Program-made: the position numbers and the translations under genes
In this document: one piece after another, positions 8,923-17,905 of the stretch
Numbering within the stretch: position 1 is the first letter of the stretch
Layout: every line of letters starts with the position of its first letter
The notes under the pieces: generated by a model
Databases searched by the model: none
Told to the model about the DNA's origin: nothing
Seen by the model: only the letters and a program-made list of their open reading frames with translations
Assembly: GCF_041435015.1 (NCBI RefSeq)
Contig: NZ_CP107989.1
Coordinates: forward strand, 8,680,001-8,744,000
Length of the DNA stretch: 64,000 bases
Reading direction: 5' to 3'
Source of the DNA: Streptomyces canus
Lineage (GTDB): Bacteria; Actinomycetota; Actinomycetes; Streptomycetales; Streptomycetaceae

Positions 8923-11361
8923 ATGGCGGGACCCCGAGTGGTCATCATCGGAGCGGGCGTCGTCGGCGCGGCACTCGCCGACGAGATCTCCGCGCGCGGC
9001 TGGACCGAGGTGACCGTGGTCGACCAGGGCCCGCTCCCGGCCACCGGGGGATCGTCCTCGCACGCCCCGGGCCTCGTCTTCCAGGCCAACTCCTCCAAGA
9101 CCATGACCGAGCTGGCCCGCTACACCGTCGAGAAGTTCTGTTCGCTCGACGTCGACGGACAGCCCTGCTTCCTCCAGGTCGGCGGCCTCGAGGTGGCGAC
9201 CACGCCCGAGCGCGTCACCGAACTCCACCGCCGGCAGGGCTGGCTCACCTCCTGGGGCGTGGAGTCGCGGATCCTGACCGCCGACGAGTGTGTCGACCAG
9301 CATCCCCTGGTCAACCGCGACCGGGTCCTCGCCGGCCTCCACATCCCGACCGACGGCCTCGCCAAGGCCGTCCTCGCCGTCGAGGCGCAGATCCGCCGGG
9401 CCACCGGGCGCGGAGTGACCTTCCTGGCCCGCCACGAGGTCCTCGACGTCCTGCAGGCCGACGGGGAAGTGACGGGCGTCCGCACCGACCAGGGCGATCT
9501 GCAGGCCGACATCGTCGTGTGCTGCGCCGGCATCTGGGGCCCGAAGATCGCCCGCATGGTCGGCATGAACCTGCCGCTCACCCCGCTCGCCCACCAGCTC
9601 GCCTGGACAGGACCGGTCCCGGCGCTCGCGGGGCAGACCGAGGAGGCGGTGCGCCCGATCCTGCGCCACCAGGACGCCGACCTCTACTACCGTGACCGCC
9701 ACGACACCCTCGGCATCGGCTACTACGGCCACCGGCCCATGCCCATCACCGCCGACGAGATCCTCTCCGTCGACGAGGCCGACGGGATGCCGTCGGTCCT
9801 GAAGTTCACCGAGGACGACTTCGCGGACGCCTGGACCGAGACGCAGTCCCTGCTGCCCGCCACTTGCGAGGCCAAGATCGAGGAGGCCATCAACGGCCTG
9901 TTCTCCTTCACGACCGACGGCCTGCCCCTCCTCGGCGAGTCCCCGGACGTCAAGGGCTTCTGGGTCGCCGAGGCCGTCTGGGTCACCCACTCCGCCGGCG
10001 TCGGACGAGCCGTCGCCGAATGGCTGGTCGACGGCCACTGCTCCTCCTTCGACCTCCACGAGTGCGATGTCAACCGCTTCGAGCCGCACCAGCTCGCCCC
10101 GGAGTACGTACGGGCCCGCGACTGCCAGAACTTCGTGGAGGTCTACGACATCCTCCATCCGCTCCAGCCGTCCGGTGCCCCGCGCCCGATCCGCACCAGC
10201 CCCTTCCACGCCCGCCAGCAGGAGCTGGGCGCCTTCTTCCTGGAGGCGAACGGCTGGGAGCGGCCGCACTGGTACGAGGCCAACGCGGGCCTGGTGGAAG
10301 GCCGTTCGATCGTCACCCCCAACGACTGGGCCGCGCGGTACTGGTCACCGATCGTCGGAGCCGAGGCCCAGGCCACCCGCGAGACCGTCGCGATGTACGA
10401 CATGACGGCCCTCAAGCGTCTGGAGGTGAGCGGGCGGGGGGCGGGCGACTTGCTGGAGCGGCTGTGCACCGGCAAGGTAGCCAAGTCCGTCGGCTCGGTG
10501 ACGTACACCTTGCTGCTGGACCACGACGGAGGCATTCGCAGCGACATCACCGTCGCACGGCTGGCCCCCGACCTCTTCCAGGTCGGCGCCAACGGCAATC
10601 TCGACCTCGACTGGTTCACCCGCCACCTCCCCGCCGACGGCACGGTCCAGGTCCGTGACATCACCCCCGGTACCTGCTGCATCGGCCTGTGGGGACCGCT
10701 CGCCCGGGACGTCCTCCAGCCGCTCACGGACGAGGACTTCTCGGCCGCGGGCCTGAAGTACTTCCGCGCCCAGCACGCTTACATCGGGTCCGTCCCGGTG
10801 ACGGCCATGCGACTGTCGTACGTCGGTGAGCTCGGCTGGGAGCTGTACACCACCGCCGACCAGGGCCTGAAGCTGTGGGACACGCTGTGGCGGGCGGCCC
10901 GTCCGCTGGGCGGCATCGCGGCCGGGCGGGGGGCGTTCAACAGCCTCCGCCTGGAGAAGGGTTACCGCTCCTTCGGCACCGACATGACCTACGAGCACGA
11001 CCCGTACGAGGCCGGGGTCGGCTTCGCCGTCAAGGCCGACAAGGAGGACTTCGTCGGGAAGGCGGCGCTGGAGCGACGCAAGGCCGACGTGCGGCGGAAG
11101 CTGACCTGCCTGACGATCGAGGACCCGCGGGCCGTCGTCATGGGCAAGGAGCCGGTGTACGACGGGCAGCGCCCGGTCGGTCATGTCACCAGCGCGGCCT
11201 TCGGCCACACGATCGGCAAGGGCATCGCGTACGCCTGGCTGCCCGCGGAGCTCGCCGTGGCCGGCCGCGCGCTGCACATCGGTTACTTCGACCAGCGCGT
11301 GGAGGCGGTCGTGGCCGAGGAGCCGCTGTTCGACCCGACGATGTCCCGCCTTCGGGGATGA
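8923..11361 (+). CDS. dimethylglycine oxidase/dehydrogenase-like FAD and GcvT protein
   Basis: The 812-residue protein combines an N-terminal DAO-type FAD domain (VVIIGAGVVGAALADEI, residues about 5-20; TGGSSSHAPGL near residue 45) with a central FAO-type segment and a C-terminal aminomethyltransferase (GcvT-like) half (from about residue 440; LRLEKGYRSFGTDMTYEHDPYEAG near 670). This architecture is that of dimethylglycine oxidase/dehydrogenase and sarcosine dehydrogenase. They oxidatively demethylate the amine and pass the one-carbon unit to tetrahydrofolate. It would act after betaine has lost its first methyl group; no betaine demethylase is visible in the window. GGAGG precedes ATG 8923. 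Sarcosine as substrate is an alternative. Confidence 0.85.
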   Translation: MAGPRVVIIGAGVVGAALADEISARGWTEVTVVDQGPLPATGGSSSHAPGLVFQANSSKTMTELARYTVEKFCSLDVDGQPCFLQVGGLEVATTPERVTELHRRQGWLTSWGVESRILTADECVDQHPLVNRDRVLAGLHIPTDGLAKAVLAVEAQIRRATGRGVTFLARHEVLDVLQADGEVTGVRTDQGDLQADIVVCCAGIWGPKIARMVGMNLPLTPLAHQLAWTGPVPALAGQTEEAVRPILRHQDADLYYRDRHDTLGIGYYGHRPMPITADEILSVDEADGMPSVLKFTEDDFADAWTETQSLLPATCEAKIEEAINGLFSFTTDGLPLLGESPDVKGFWVAEAVWVTHSAGVGRAVAEWLVDGHCSSFDLHECDVNRFEPHQLAPEYVRARDCQNFVEVYDILHPLQPSGAPRPIRTSPFHARQQELGAFFLEANGWERPHWYEANAGLVEGRSIVTPNDWAARYWSPIVGAEAQATRETVAMYDMTALKRLEVSGRGAGDLLERLCTGKVAKSVGSVTYTLLLDHDGGIRSDITVARLAPDLFQVGANGNLDLDWFTRHLPADGTVQVRDITPGTCCIGLWGPLARDVLQPLTDEDFSAAGLKYFRAQHAYIGSVPVTAMRLSYVGELGWELYTTADQGLKLWDTLWRAARPLGGIAAGRGAFNSLRLEKGYRSFGTDMTYEHDPYEAGVGFAVKADKEDFVGKAALERRKADVRRKLTCLTIEDPRAVVMGKEPVYDGQRPVGHVTSAAFGHTIGKGIAYAWLPAELAVAGRALHIGYFDQRVEAVVAEEPLFDPTMSRLRG

Positions 11362-11379
11362 GCGGGTCGTAGCCACGCT

Positions 11380-11402
11380 CCGGGCGCCCGGACGGCGCCC
11401 GG
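11380..11402. terminator. bidirectional terminator between convergent genes
   Basis: A 9-bp perfect stem (CCGGGCGCC / GGCGCCCGG) with a 5-nt loop occupies almost the whole 43-bp gap between the convergent dimethylglycine oxidase and IclR genes. Confidence 0.6.
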
Positions 11403-11404
11403 TG

Positions 11405-12196
11405 TCAGCCCAGATAGCCGAGCCGGTGGCTGAGTTCGTCGGCGCCCTCGATCAGCACCGGTGCCAGCTCGTGCATCCGCTCCTCGGTGAGACGGAAGGC
11501 GGGACCCGAGGCGGTGAGGGCGGCGACGACCTCGCCGTCACCGGAACGAACCGGCGCCGCCATGGCGTTGAGGCCCTCCTCGTACTCCTCGACCGTCAGG
11601 GCGTAACCCTGCTCGCGGACCCGGACCAGCTCCGCCTCCAGCTTCTGCCGGGAGGTCAGCGTGCGTGCGGTCATCCGGTCGAGCCCGGCCGCGGCGACGA
11701 GCTCGTCCCGGCGCTGCTCCGTGAGATGGGCGAGCAGGACCTTGCCGCTCGACGTGCAGTGCATCGGCGTCAGCCGGCCGACCCAGTTCTGCGCGGTGAT
11801 GGCGGACCGGCCGCGCACCTGGTCGAGGTTGATCACGTGGTGGGACTCCAGGACCGCGATGTTCATCGTCTCGCCCAGTGTGTCGGCGAGGCGCTCGCAG
11901 ATCCCGCGGCCGTGCTTGGTGACGTCGATGCGCCCGGTGACCGCACCGGCCAGGCGCACGATGCCGAAGCCGAGGCGGTACTTCCCGCGCTCGCCCTCCT
12001 GCTCCACCATCCCGTGCGCCTCCAGCGCACCCAGCAGACGGAACGCGGTGGACTTGTGGACGTCGATCGCCTCGGCCACTTCACTGACGCCTGCCTCGCC
12101 ACGCTGGGCGAGGATCTCCAGCACGGTGACAGCCCGGTCGACGGACTGCACACCGCCGCTCGACGTGCCCCCGGACTCGGAACCGTTGCTGCTCAT
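11405..12196 (-). CDS. IclR family transcriptional regulator
   Basis: The 263-residue protein has an N-terminal winged helix-turn-helix (residues about 18-75, VSEVAEAIDVHKSTAFRLLGALEAHGMV) and a C-terminal IclR effector domain ending in the typical GPAFRLTEERM segment. IclR proteins repress or activate catabolic genes in response to a small-molecule substrate. It faces the choline/betaine genes, and inverted repeats with GTTGCG arms before three of their promoters are its most likely targets. No such repeat is seen before its own start, so autoregulation by that motif is not supported. The effector may be choline, betaine or dimethylglycine (inference). Confidence 0.9.
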   Translation of the reverse strand: MSSNGSESGGTSSGGVQSVDRAVTVLEILAQRGEAGVSEVAEAIDVHKSTAFRLLGALEAHGMVEQEGERGKYRLGFGIVRLAGAVTGRIDVTKHGRGICERLADTLGETMNIAVLESHHVINLDQVRGRSAITAQNWVGRLTPMHCTSSGKVLLAHLTEQRRDELVAAAGLDRMTARTLTSRQKLEAELVRVREQGYALTVEEYEEGLNAMAAPVRSGDGEVVAALTASGPAFRLTEERMHELAPVLIEGADELSHRLGYLG

Positions 12197-12418
12197 GGCG
12201 GAACTCTATGCGAGCAGGTCAACAGTCGTCGGACTGGTCACCCTCCGGCGTTCCCGGCGCTCCCTTCCGGGCCCGGTGGGCCCCGTCGGTCCTCTTGCGA
12301 GCGTCAACGGCCGGGTGGCCCCCGGCAAAGGCGGAGGCAAGATTTGCCCTCGTGGGCCGCCACTCCCGGCGCGACGGCCCGCTGGCCACACGGCGTTCAC
12401 CCAAGTGCCGCCGAGACG

Positions 12419-12658
12419 CGCCAGGGTGCGGTCGTCGTCAGCCAGGGAGGGCACCATGACCGCACCGCCGTGGCCCGGGAAGGGCTGCGGCTCCTGGTGC
12501 AGGCCATCGAGAAACCGGACGCCGAGCCGGCACCGGCGGGCGACCCACCGGTCGAGCTCGTCGTACGCGCCTCGACGGCGCCCCCGCCGACGGGCGGACG
12601 GCGTCCGTCAACCGACTCGCGCGGTGCGGCCCACGCGTCCCCGACCGCCACCGGCTGA
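12419..12658 (+). pseudogene. relic of a LacI-family regulator (C-terminal tail)
   Basis: The frame ending at 12658 reads AVVVSQ, then AVAREGLRLLVQAIEKP, then PPVELVVRASTAPPP. This is the usual C-terminus of LacI/GalR regulators, where the last core strand is followed by a helix with LL..I and the near-invariant 'ELVVR(A/G)STAPP' ending. No DNA-binding domain or effector domain precedes it, and no start codon fits, so it is a remnant about 80 codons long. It may be left from an earlier version of the adjacent glycan locus, whose working LacI gene is at 16749. Confidence 0.6.
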
Positions 12659-12706
12659 GCGACCGGAGCGGTCTCCCTCCCCGTCGGACAAGAGGGCCGG
12701 CACCGG

Positions 12707-12732
12707 CCGGCGGCGCCTGACGGCGCCGCCGG
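12707..12732 (-). terminator. terminator of the large secreted hydrolase gene
   Basis: An 11-bp perfect stem CCGGCGGCGCC / GGCGCCGCCGG with a TGAC loop starts 6 bp beyond the stop codon of the minus-strand hydrolase. Confidence 0.7.
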
Positions 12733-12738
12733 TGGTGA

Positions 12739-15700
12739 TCACTTCTCCCGCGAGTACGGCGCCACGGTGATCCGGTCGATCAGCGGCGCGTACCGGGATC
12801 GGAGCAGCACCCCGGGGAAGGTCTCCGACGCGTAGGTCGTGCCGTCGAAGTTCGGCAGCTCCTCGGAGCGGAAGGCGATCGTGTTCTGTCCCTTCTTCAG
12901 GGTGACGGGGACGGTCAGCTCCCAGAAGTTGTTCTCGTGGAAGCTGTGCGGGAAGCCGACGCGCCGCGTCTCGCCGCCGTTGACGGTGATGTCGGCATGG
13001 CGGGCCAGCGGGTCCGGGTTGTAATGGGTGGCCTCGGACTGCTCCGGGTTGGAGTAGCGGACGCGCAGCGCGTACAGCCCGGCCCGGTCCGCGGTGACGG
13101 TGAACGTCGCGGTGTTGCCGTTGCCCGGGTCGCCGCCGATGCCGGTGATGGCCGTGCCGTCGGTCGCCAGGGACAGCGGGGTGAGTGTGGCCGAGCCGGC
13201 GAGTACCGCGTCCTGGGCCTCGTACGTACGGGCTTTCAGCGCGCCCCCGGTCGGTGTGACCGTCAGGCGGTCGACGAGCGTGGCCGACGAACCGCCCGTC
13301 AGCGTCACCTTGTTGACGCCGCCGGAGAGGGAGACCGCGACGCCGCTCCGGCCCTTGGCCAGACGCCGGACGTCGTGCCCGTTGACGGAGAGCCGTGCGC
13401 CGGAGCCATCGAGGGTGTCGACCTCGAGCGTGGCCTCACGGTCGGCGGGGGAGTACACCCAGAACGTCGCCGTCTGACCCTTGCCGATCCGGGCCGCGCC
13501 CGAGCCGGTGGCCGCCCGCTTGGGCAGGGTGTAGACGGGCTGTGCCCCGCCGCTCAGCCAGGCCAGTTCGCCCTCGTAGACCTGGGTGCCGGCCGAGGCC
13601 GCGGGAAGGGCGAGGGTGAGGCGGTCGACGATGGCGTCACCCTTCGTCGCACGCTTGCCGTCCAGGCTCTTCGCAGCGAGCGTCAGGGTGTGCTTGCCCT
13701 TGGTGAGCTTCACCTTGGTGTCGGTGTGGTCCCACACCACCCACTTGTAGCCGAGCGGCAGATACAGCTGCTGCTCGCCGGCGGCCTGGCCGTCCACGCG
13801 CAGGAAGACATTGGTGGGTCCCTGCTCCTTCACCTTGTCGAAGGTGTTGAGGGAGTTGGCGAAGACGCTCAGGTCGTAGGTGCCGTCCTCGGGCACGTCC
13901 ACCGTGAAGTCGAGCGTGACGTCCGAGCCGGTGCGCAGTCCGCCCACGTCGTAGCCACCGGAGGTGTAGAACTTCGACACGTCGGAGGTGGAACCCTCCG
14001 GGCCGTTCTTCGTGTAGCCGGACCCGGTGTGGGCCGCGTCCTCCGCCTCGTACGAGCCCTGCCAACGTACCGGCGGCGACTGGGTGTTCGCCGACTTCCC
14101 GGCCGGGCTGAGGACGATCTCGTACGCTGAGGACTCCTTCAGCTTCGGCAGCGTGCCGTCACCGAAGTCGACGGTGACCGTGCCGTCGTCCGCGACCTTC
14201 AGGTTCGTCTCCGTGAGCAGCTTCGGGCCGGAGGAGTCGCCGACCTGTCCGCTCCACTCGATCTCCCGCACCCAGGCGTGCACACGGTCACCGAAGAGCT
14301 TCTTCGGGACGCCCGAGAAGGTGATGTGACCCTTGCCCGTGGAGCCGCCGAAGAGCAGCCGGGCCTGCTTCTTCTTCTGGTCCAGCGTGGCCACGCCCTG
14401 CATGGTGTAGTTCTCGCCGGGGAAGGGCGGGGTCACCGCCACCGTGTGCCCGCTCATCGAGGCATACGAATGGAGCAGCCACCACTGGCCGTTGCCGCGG
14501 TTGGACTGCACCGCGGAGTCGGAGAGGTTGCCGTCGATGTTCCAGTACGCGATGTCGGCGTCCACCTTGGACTCCTCGATCGCGGAGACCCACTGGATCA
14601 TCTGACCGGGGACGGAGGTGTGGTAGTTGAAGGCGTACTCATTGATGTTGACGGGGAGTTGGGTGCCCTCGCGATCGGTGCCCTTGAACAACTCCTTCTC
14701 CCACATCCGGTACTTGGCGACGCTCGCGCGCACCGCCTCCGGGTGGCTCAGCTCGTGCCAGGTGATGACGTCCGGGAGGGTGCCTGCGGCCAGGGCATGG
14801 GTGAGGAAGCCCTTCACCTGGTCGTAGAGGATGCTGGTGTTGGGACCGGCGATACGGGCGTCCGGCATCTTGGTCTTGATGAGCTTGTACGCGGAGTCCC
14901 AGGCGGCGAAGTAGTCGTCGGGGTCGCTCAGCCAGCTGACCTTGTTGTAGCTCCACTGGCCCGTGCCGAACATGTTGCCCTCGGGCTCGTTGAACGGCAC
15001 GAAGACGATGTTGTCCTGGTACTGCTTCGGCAGCTGGAGCACCTGGTCGACCTGCTTGGCTATCTTCTCCTCATAGAGCTTGAGCTTCTCCGCGGGGGTG
15101 TCGCCCGGCCACTCGTACGGGAAGCCGCGGTGGATGTCGGTCATGTAGATGTACACGTCGCCGTCGGTGGAGTCGGCCAGCGGCTTGACCACGTCCAGTG
15201 CGTCCGCACCGGGGTGCTGCGGGCCGTCCTGCGCCTTGGTGGAGACGGTGCGCAGGCCCATGCCCTCCATGAGGTTGTTGGTGGGGACGTCCGGTCCGTA
15301 CACGCCGTAGAGGGTGCCGGAGGCGCCGCCGTGGAACGCGCCGGTGTCCGAGCCGAGGTCGACGTTGAGCTGCCCCTCGCGGACCACGGTGACGTTCGCC
15401 CGCACCGCGCGTCCCGCCGCCGTGCCGGCCACCGCGAAGGTCCCGGGCTTGGCGTACTTCTCGGGCGGTACGGCGTCCCAGGTGACAGGCGTGTCGCGGT
15501 CGTAACCGTCGGAGAAGCCGGCGCGGACGGCCGCCGGGAGGGTCGGGGCGGTCCCGTCGGTCGTACGGACGTCGAAGCTCGTCTTCGAGAGGTCCTGGAG
15601 GGTCGGCACCGTACCGACCAGGCCGGCCACCTGCTCGGCGGTGAGCGCCGAGTGCCACACGGCGAAGTCGTCGACGGCGCCCTTGAGCAGCGGGTCCGGG

Positions 15701-16389
15701 TAAAGGGACTTGCCTATGTAGCCGGCGGCGGTCGCCGAGCCGCTCAGCAGGTCCTTGGCCTTGATGGCGGTCGCGGCGGAGGAGACCGCCACCCCGTCGA
15801 GGTAGGTGGTGAGCCGGCCGGCGGTGGTGTCCAGGGTGACGGTGACCGTCCGCCATGCGTCCGCCGGCAGTGCCGCATAACCGCGGACCTGGGTCTCCGC
15901 CCCGCCTCCGCCGGTGGTCACGGAGGTCTGGAACAGCCCGTTGCCGTTGTACGGCGTGCTGAAGAGGTACTTGGTGGTGTCGGTGCCCAGATCGAAGATC
16001 CGCTGCCAGGACGACGTGTCGCCGCTCCACTTCACCCGGGCGGAGACCGTCAAGTCGGTTGCGTCGCCGACCACTTCACGGGGCAGGCGGACGTAGGCGC
16101 CGTCGGAGGTGGGGGCTCCGCCGGGCAGGGCCAGCGCCTTGCCGCCGTCCGTGCCCGCCACGGACCGGGCCGTCGAGCCGTTCACCAGGCTCGCCGTCAG
16201 GCCGTTGCCGGAACTGTCGGTGATCTTTCCGGAGGCGAGGTCGTCCTGGTCGAAGGTGTAGCGGGCGGCGGGCCCGGGCGCCTCGGCCGCGTGCGCGGAT
16301 ACGGCGGGCGCGGCCAGCAGGCCCGCGCCGAGGGCCAGCGCCATGGCGGCCGGCGCGCGTCGGCGCGTGGATCTGTCAGCGGATGACAT
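12739..16389 (-). CDS. large secreted multi-module glycoside hydrolase (clan GH-A, GH39-like)
   Basis: The 1216-residue protein has a Sec-type signal peptide (RRR, then AAMALALGAGLLAAPAV, cleavage near AHA, about residue 35). Next come a LamG-like concanavalin fold (about 40-245, ARYTFDQDD to WHSALTAEQVAGL), a bacterial Ig-like domain (about 255-330, VTWDAVPPEKYAKPGTF), a TIM-barrel catalytic domain (about 335-740) and at least two carbohydrate-binding beta-sandwich modules (YEAEDA near 790, YEAQDA near 1030). Candidate catalytic residues are Glu468 in VPFNEPEG (acid/base, N-E-P motif) and Glu584 in NINEYAF (nucleophile). The substrate is unknown; beta-xylosidase-, iduronidase- or arabinosidase-type activity fits the clan. 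GAGGACG precedes ATG 16389. It is divergent from a LacI/ABC locus with shared operators, so it is probably the extracellular enzyme feeding that transporter. Confidence 0.8.
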   Translation of the reverse strand: MSSADRSTRRRAPAAMALALGAGLLAAPAVSAHAAEAPGPAARYTFDQDDLASGKITDSSGNGLTASLVNGSTARSVAGTDGGKALALPGGAPTSDGAYVRLPREVVGDATDLTVSARVKWSGDTSSWQRIFDLGTDTTKYLFSTPYNGNGLFQTSVTTGGGGAETQVRGYAALPADAWRTVTVTLDTTAGRLTTYLDGVAVSSAATAIKAKDLLSGSATAAGYIGKSLYPDPLLKGAVDDFAVWHSALTAEQVAGLVGTVPTLQDLSKTSFDVRTTDGTAPTLPAAVRAGFSDGYDRDTPVTWDAVPPEKYAKPGTFAVAGTAAGRAVRANVTVVREGQLNVDLGSDTGAFHGGASGTLYGVYGPDVPTNNLMEGMGLRTVSTKAQDGPQHPGADALDVVKPLADSTDGDVYIYMTDIHRGFPYEWPGDTPAEKLKLYEEKIAKQVDQVLQLPKQYQDNIVFVPFNEPEGNMFGTGQWSYNKVSWLSDPDDYFAAWDSAYKLIKTKMPDARIAGPNTSILYDQVKGFLTHALAAGTLPDVITWHELSHPEAVRASVAKYRMWEKELFKGTDREGTQLPVNINEYAFNYHTSVPGQMIQWVSAIEESKVDADIAYWNIDGNLSDSAVQSNRGNGQWWLLHSYASMSGHTVAVTPPFPGENYTMQGVATLDQKKKQARLLFGGSTGKGHITFSGVPKKLFGDRVHAWVREIEWSGQVGDSSGPKLLTETNLKVADDGTVTVDFGDGTLPKLKESSAYEIVLSPAGKSANTQSPPVRWQGSYEAEDAAHTGSGYTKNGPEGSTSDVSKFYTSGGYDVGGLRTGSDVTLDFTVDVPEDGTYDLSVFANSLNTFDKVKEQGPTNVFLRVDGQAAGEQQLYLPLGYKWVVWDHTDTKVKLTKGKHTLTLAAKSLDGKRATKGDAIVDRLTLALPAASAGTQVYEGELAWLSGGAQPVYTLPKRAATGSGAARIGKGQTATFWVYSPADREATLEVDTLDGSGARLSVNGHDVRRLAKGRSGVAVSLSGGVNKVTLTGGSSATLVDRLTVTPTGGALKARTYEAQDAVLAGSATLTPLSLATDGTAITGIGGDPGNGNTATFTVTADRAGLYALRVRYSNPEQSEATHYNPDPLARHADITVNGGETRRVGFPHSFHENNFWELTVPVTLKKGQNTIAFRSEELPNFDGTTYASETFPGVLLRSRYAPLIDRITVAPYSREK

Positions 16390-16444
16390 GGATACGTCCT
16401 CAATCGTCGAGTAACGGGTTCCGTCGTCCCGTCTCAGTCGCCGT

Positions 16445-16456
16445 CGAATCGGTTCG
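16445..16456. promoter_or_regulatory. LacI-type operator, imperfect copy
   Basis: CGAATCGGTTCG differs at one base from the perfect palindrome CGAACCGGTTCG found twice nearby. It lies in the leader of the secreted hydrolase gene, about 55 bp before its start codon. Confidence 0.45.
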
Positions 16457-16561
16457 ATCCAGGCAGGTGCAGGGGGGAGGGGGTGTGTAGGGGGGATGTG
16501 GGTGCGGGTGCGGCGGCTCTGTGACGGTAGGTGCGAGGGAGTCCGCCCTGGGCGGCTGTGT

Positions 16562-16573
16562 CGAACCGGTTCG
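16562..16573. promoter_or_regulatory. LacI-type operator at the hydrolase promoter
   Basis: Perfect palindrome CGAACCGGTTCG with the central CG typical of LacI/GalR sites. It sits 3 bp downstream of the -10 hexamer of the minus-strand promoter, that is over its transcription start. Confidence 0.65.
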
Positions 16574-16576
16574 GCG

Positions 16577-16605
16577 AAGCTAGCACCGGGACATCGGGCC
16601 AGCAA
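16577..16605 (-). promoter_or_regulatory. candidate promoter of the secreted hydrolase gene
   Basis: Read on the minus strand, TTGCTG (16605-16600) and TAGCTT (16582-16577) are separated by 17 bp. The operator at 16562-16573 follows immediately. Confidence 0.55.
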
Positions 16606-16666
16606 TCCCTTCGACACGGGGGATCTCGCCGTCTTTCCCACCCCGTCAGTGAATACGTTCAGGGTA

Positions 16667-16695
16667 TTGACAGGCGTCGGGGCAGTTCCTACGTT
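16667..16695 (+). promoter_or_regulatory. candidate promoter of the LacI gene
   Basis: TTGACA at 16667-16672 and TACGTT at 16690-16695 with a 17-bp spacer form a good vegetative-type promoter. A palindromic operator lies about 10 bp downstream. Confidence 0.6.
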
Positions 16696-16705
16696 CACTT
16701 CCACG

Positions 16706-16717
16706 CGAACCGGTTCG
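16706..16717. promoter_or_regulatory. LacI-type operator at the lacI promoter
   Basis: Perfect palindrome CGAACCGGTTCG just after the TTGACA/TACGTT promoter and 32 bp before the regulator's start codon, consistent with autoregulation. Confidence 0.65.
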
Positions 16718-16748
16718 ACAAGCCGGTCGCCCGTCCCAAGGAGTCGCC

Positions 16749-17780
16749 GTGAACATCGGTGAGATCGCCCGGCGGGCCGGTGTCTCGCGCAGCACCGTGT
16801 CCTACGCACTGAGCGGCAAGCGCCCGGTGTCGGAGGACACGCGCCGGAAGATCCAGCAGGTCGTCGACGAACTGGGCTACCAGCCCAGCGCCAGCGCCCG
16901 CGCCCTGGCCAACGGGCGGACCAGCACCATCGGCCTGGTCTTTCCGCCGGCCGGGAACCACTACACGGGGATGCAGCTGGACTTCATCGGCAGCGTGGTG
17001 GAGGCCGCCGCGGCCTACGACTACGACGTGCTGTTGTCGCCCAGCGGCATGGACAGCGACCGTTCCTTCCAGCGGCTGCTGGGGGAGCGGAGGGTCGACG
17101 GCGCGATCCTGATGGAGATCAGGCTGGAGGACGACCGGGCCGACCACCTGGCCGCGCTCGGCTTCCCCTCCGTCGCCATCGGCCGCACCGCCCACCCGGA
17201 GGACGGCTGGTACGTCGGCCTGGACCACACCGCGCTGGCGGCGGCCTGCGTCCATCACCTCGCGGACCTCGGCCACCGCCGAGTCGCCTTCGTCAACCGG
17301 CCCGAACAACTCCTGAGGACCGGATACGAGTCCGCCCACCGCGGACTGGACGGCTTCACGAAGGCCGCGGCCGAACGCGGGCTGACGGTGCGGACGTACT
17401 GCTGCGGGGACGACGCCGCCGCGGGCCAGGCCTGCGTGGAACGGATCCTGCACGACGACCCGGCCACCACGGCCCTGGTCACCCTGAACGAGGCCGCGCT
17501 GGGCGGCCTCTACCGGGGCCTCGCCCACGCGGGCCGCCATGTACCGCGCGACTTCTCCATCACGGGGGTCGTCGCCAACCGCTGGGCGGAGACGGTGACC
17601 CCGCAGCTCACCGCGGCGGACGTACCGGCGGCCGAGATGGGCCGGCTCGCCGTCGACCTGCTGGTGGAGCGGCTGGACCACTCCGACGCGCCGCCCCGGC
17701 AGCATCTGCTCATCCCACCGATCTCGCTGCGGGCCAGCACCGGGCCCGCGGGGCCTCCGCGGGCCGACACGACGGCCTGA
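16749..17780 (+). CDS. LacI family transcriptional regulator
   Basis: The 343-residue protein begins with the LacI helix-turn-helix and hinge (NIGEIARRAGVSRSTVSYALSGKRPVSEDTRRKI, then YQPSASARALANGR). A periplasmic-binding-protein-like effector domain follows, ending with SLRASTGPAGPP, close to the family's usual C-terminus. It starts at a GTG preceded by AAGGAG. It is divergent from the secreted hydrolase and upstream of the ABC genes, with palindromic operators at both promoters. It most likely represses both until a transported oligosaccharide or its product is present. Confidence 0.92.
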   Translation: MNIGEIARRAGVSRSTVSYALSGKRPVSEDTRRKIQQVVDELGYQPSASARALANGRTSTIGLVFPPAGNHYTGMQLDFIGSVVEAAAAYDYDVLLSPSGMDSDRSFQRLLGERRVDGAILMEIRLEDDRADHLAALGFPSVAIGRTAHPEDGWYVGLDHTALAAACVHHLADLGHRRVAFVNRPEQLLRTGYESAHRGLDGFTKAAAERGLTVRTYCCGDDAAAGQACVERILHDDPATTALVTLNEAALGGLYRGLAHAGRHVPRDFSITGVVANRWAETVTPQLTAADVPAAEMGRLAVDLLVERLDHSDAPPRQHLLIPPISLRASTGPAGPPRADTTA

Positions 17781-17905
17781 TCGCACCCCGGCACCACTCG
17801 TCACACCGCCGCACGTCCGCACACCACGGCGCTGCTCGCGGTGCCCTCATCTCCGTGTGACCCCCTGCCGCGGCACCCGCATGCCACAAACCGAAGGAAC
17901 CCACC

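Larger units (their letters stand above)
12197..12738. other. 542-bp stretch without an intact gene
   Basis: This gap contains the promoter side of the IclR gene (TAGAGT-like hexamer close to its start), low-quality GC-rich sequence with no conserved coding pattern at 12230-12410, the LacI tail relic at 12419-12658 and the terminator at 12707-12732. Confidence 0.6.

Noticed and set aside
11183..12658. 491-codon plus-strand frame across the IclR gene as one protein
   Set aside because: Most of it is antisense to IclR. Only the last 80 codons show family similarity and are annotated as a LacI relic.
16390..16809. N-terminal extension of the secreted hydrolase to 16809
   Set aside because: It would run through the divergent promoters and into the LacI gene, and would place the signal peptide 140 residues inside the protein.
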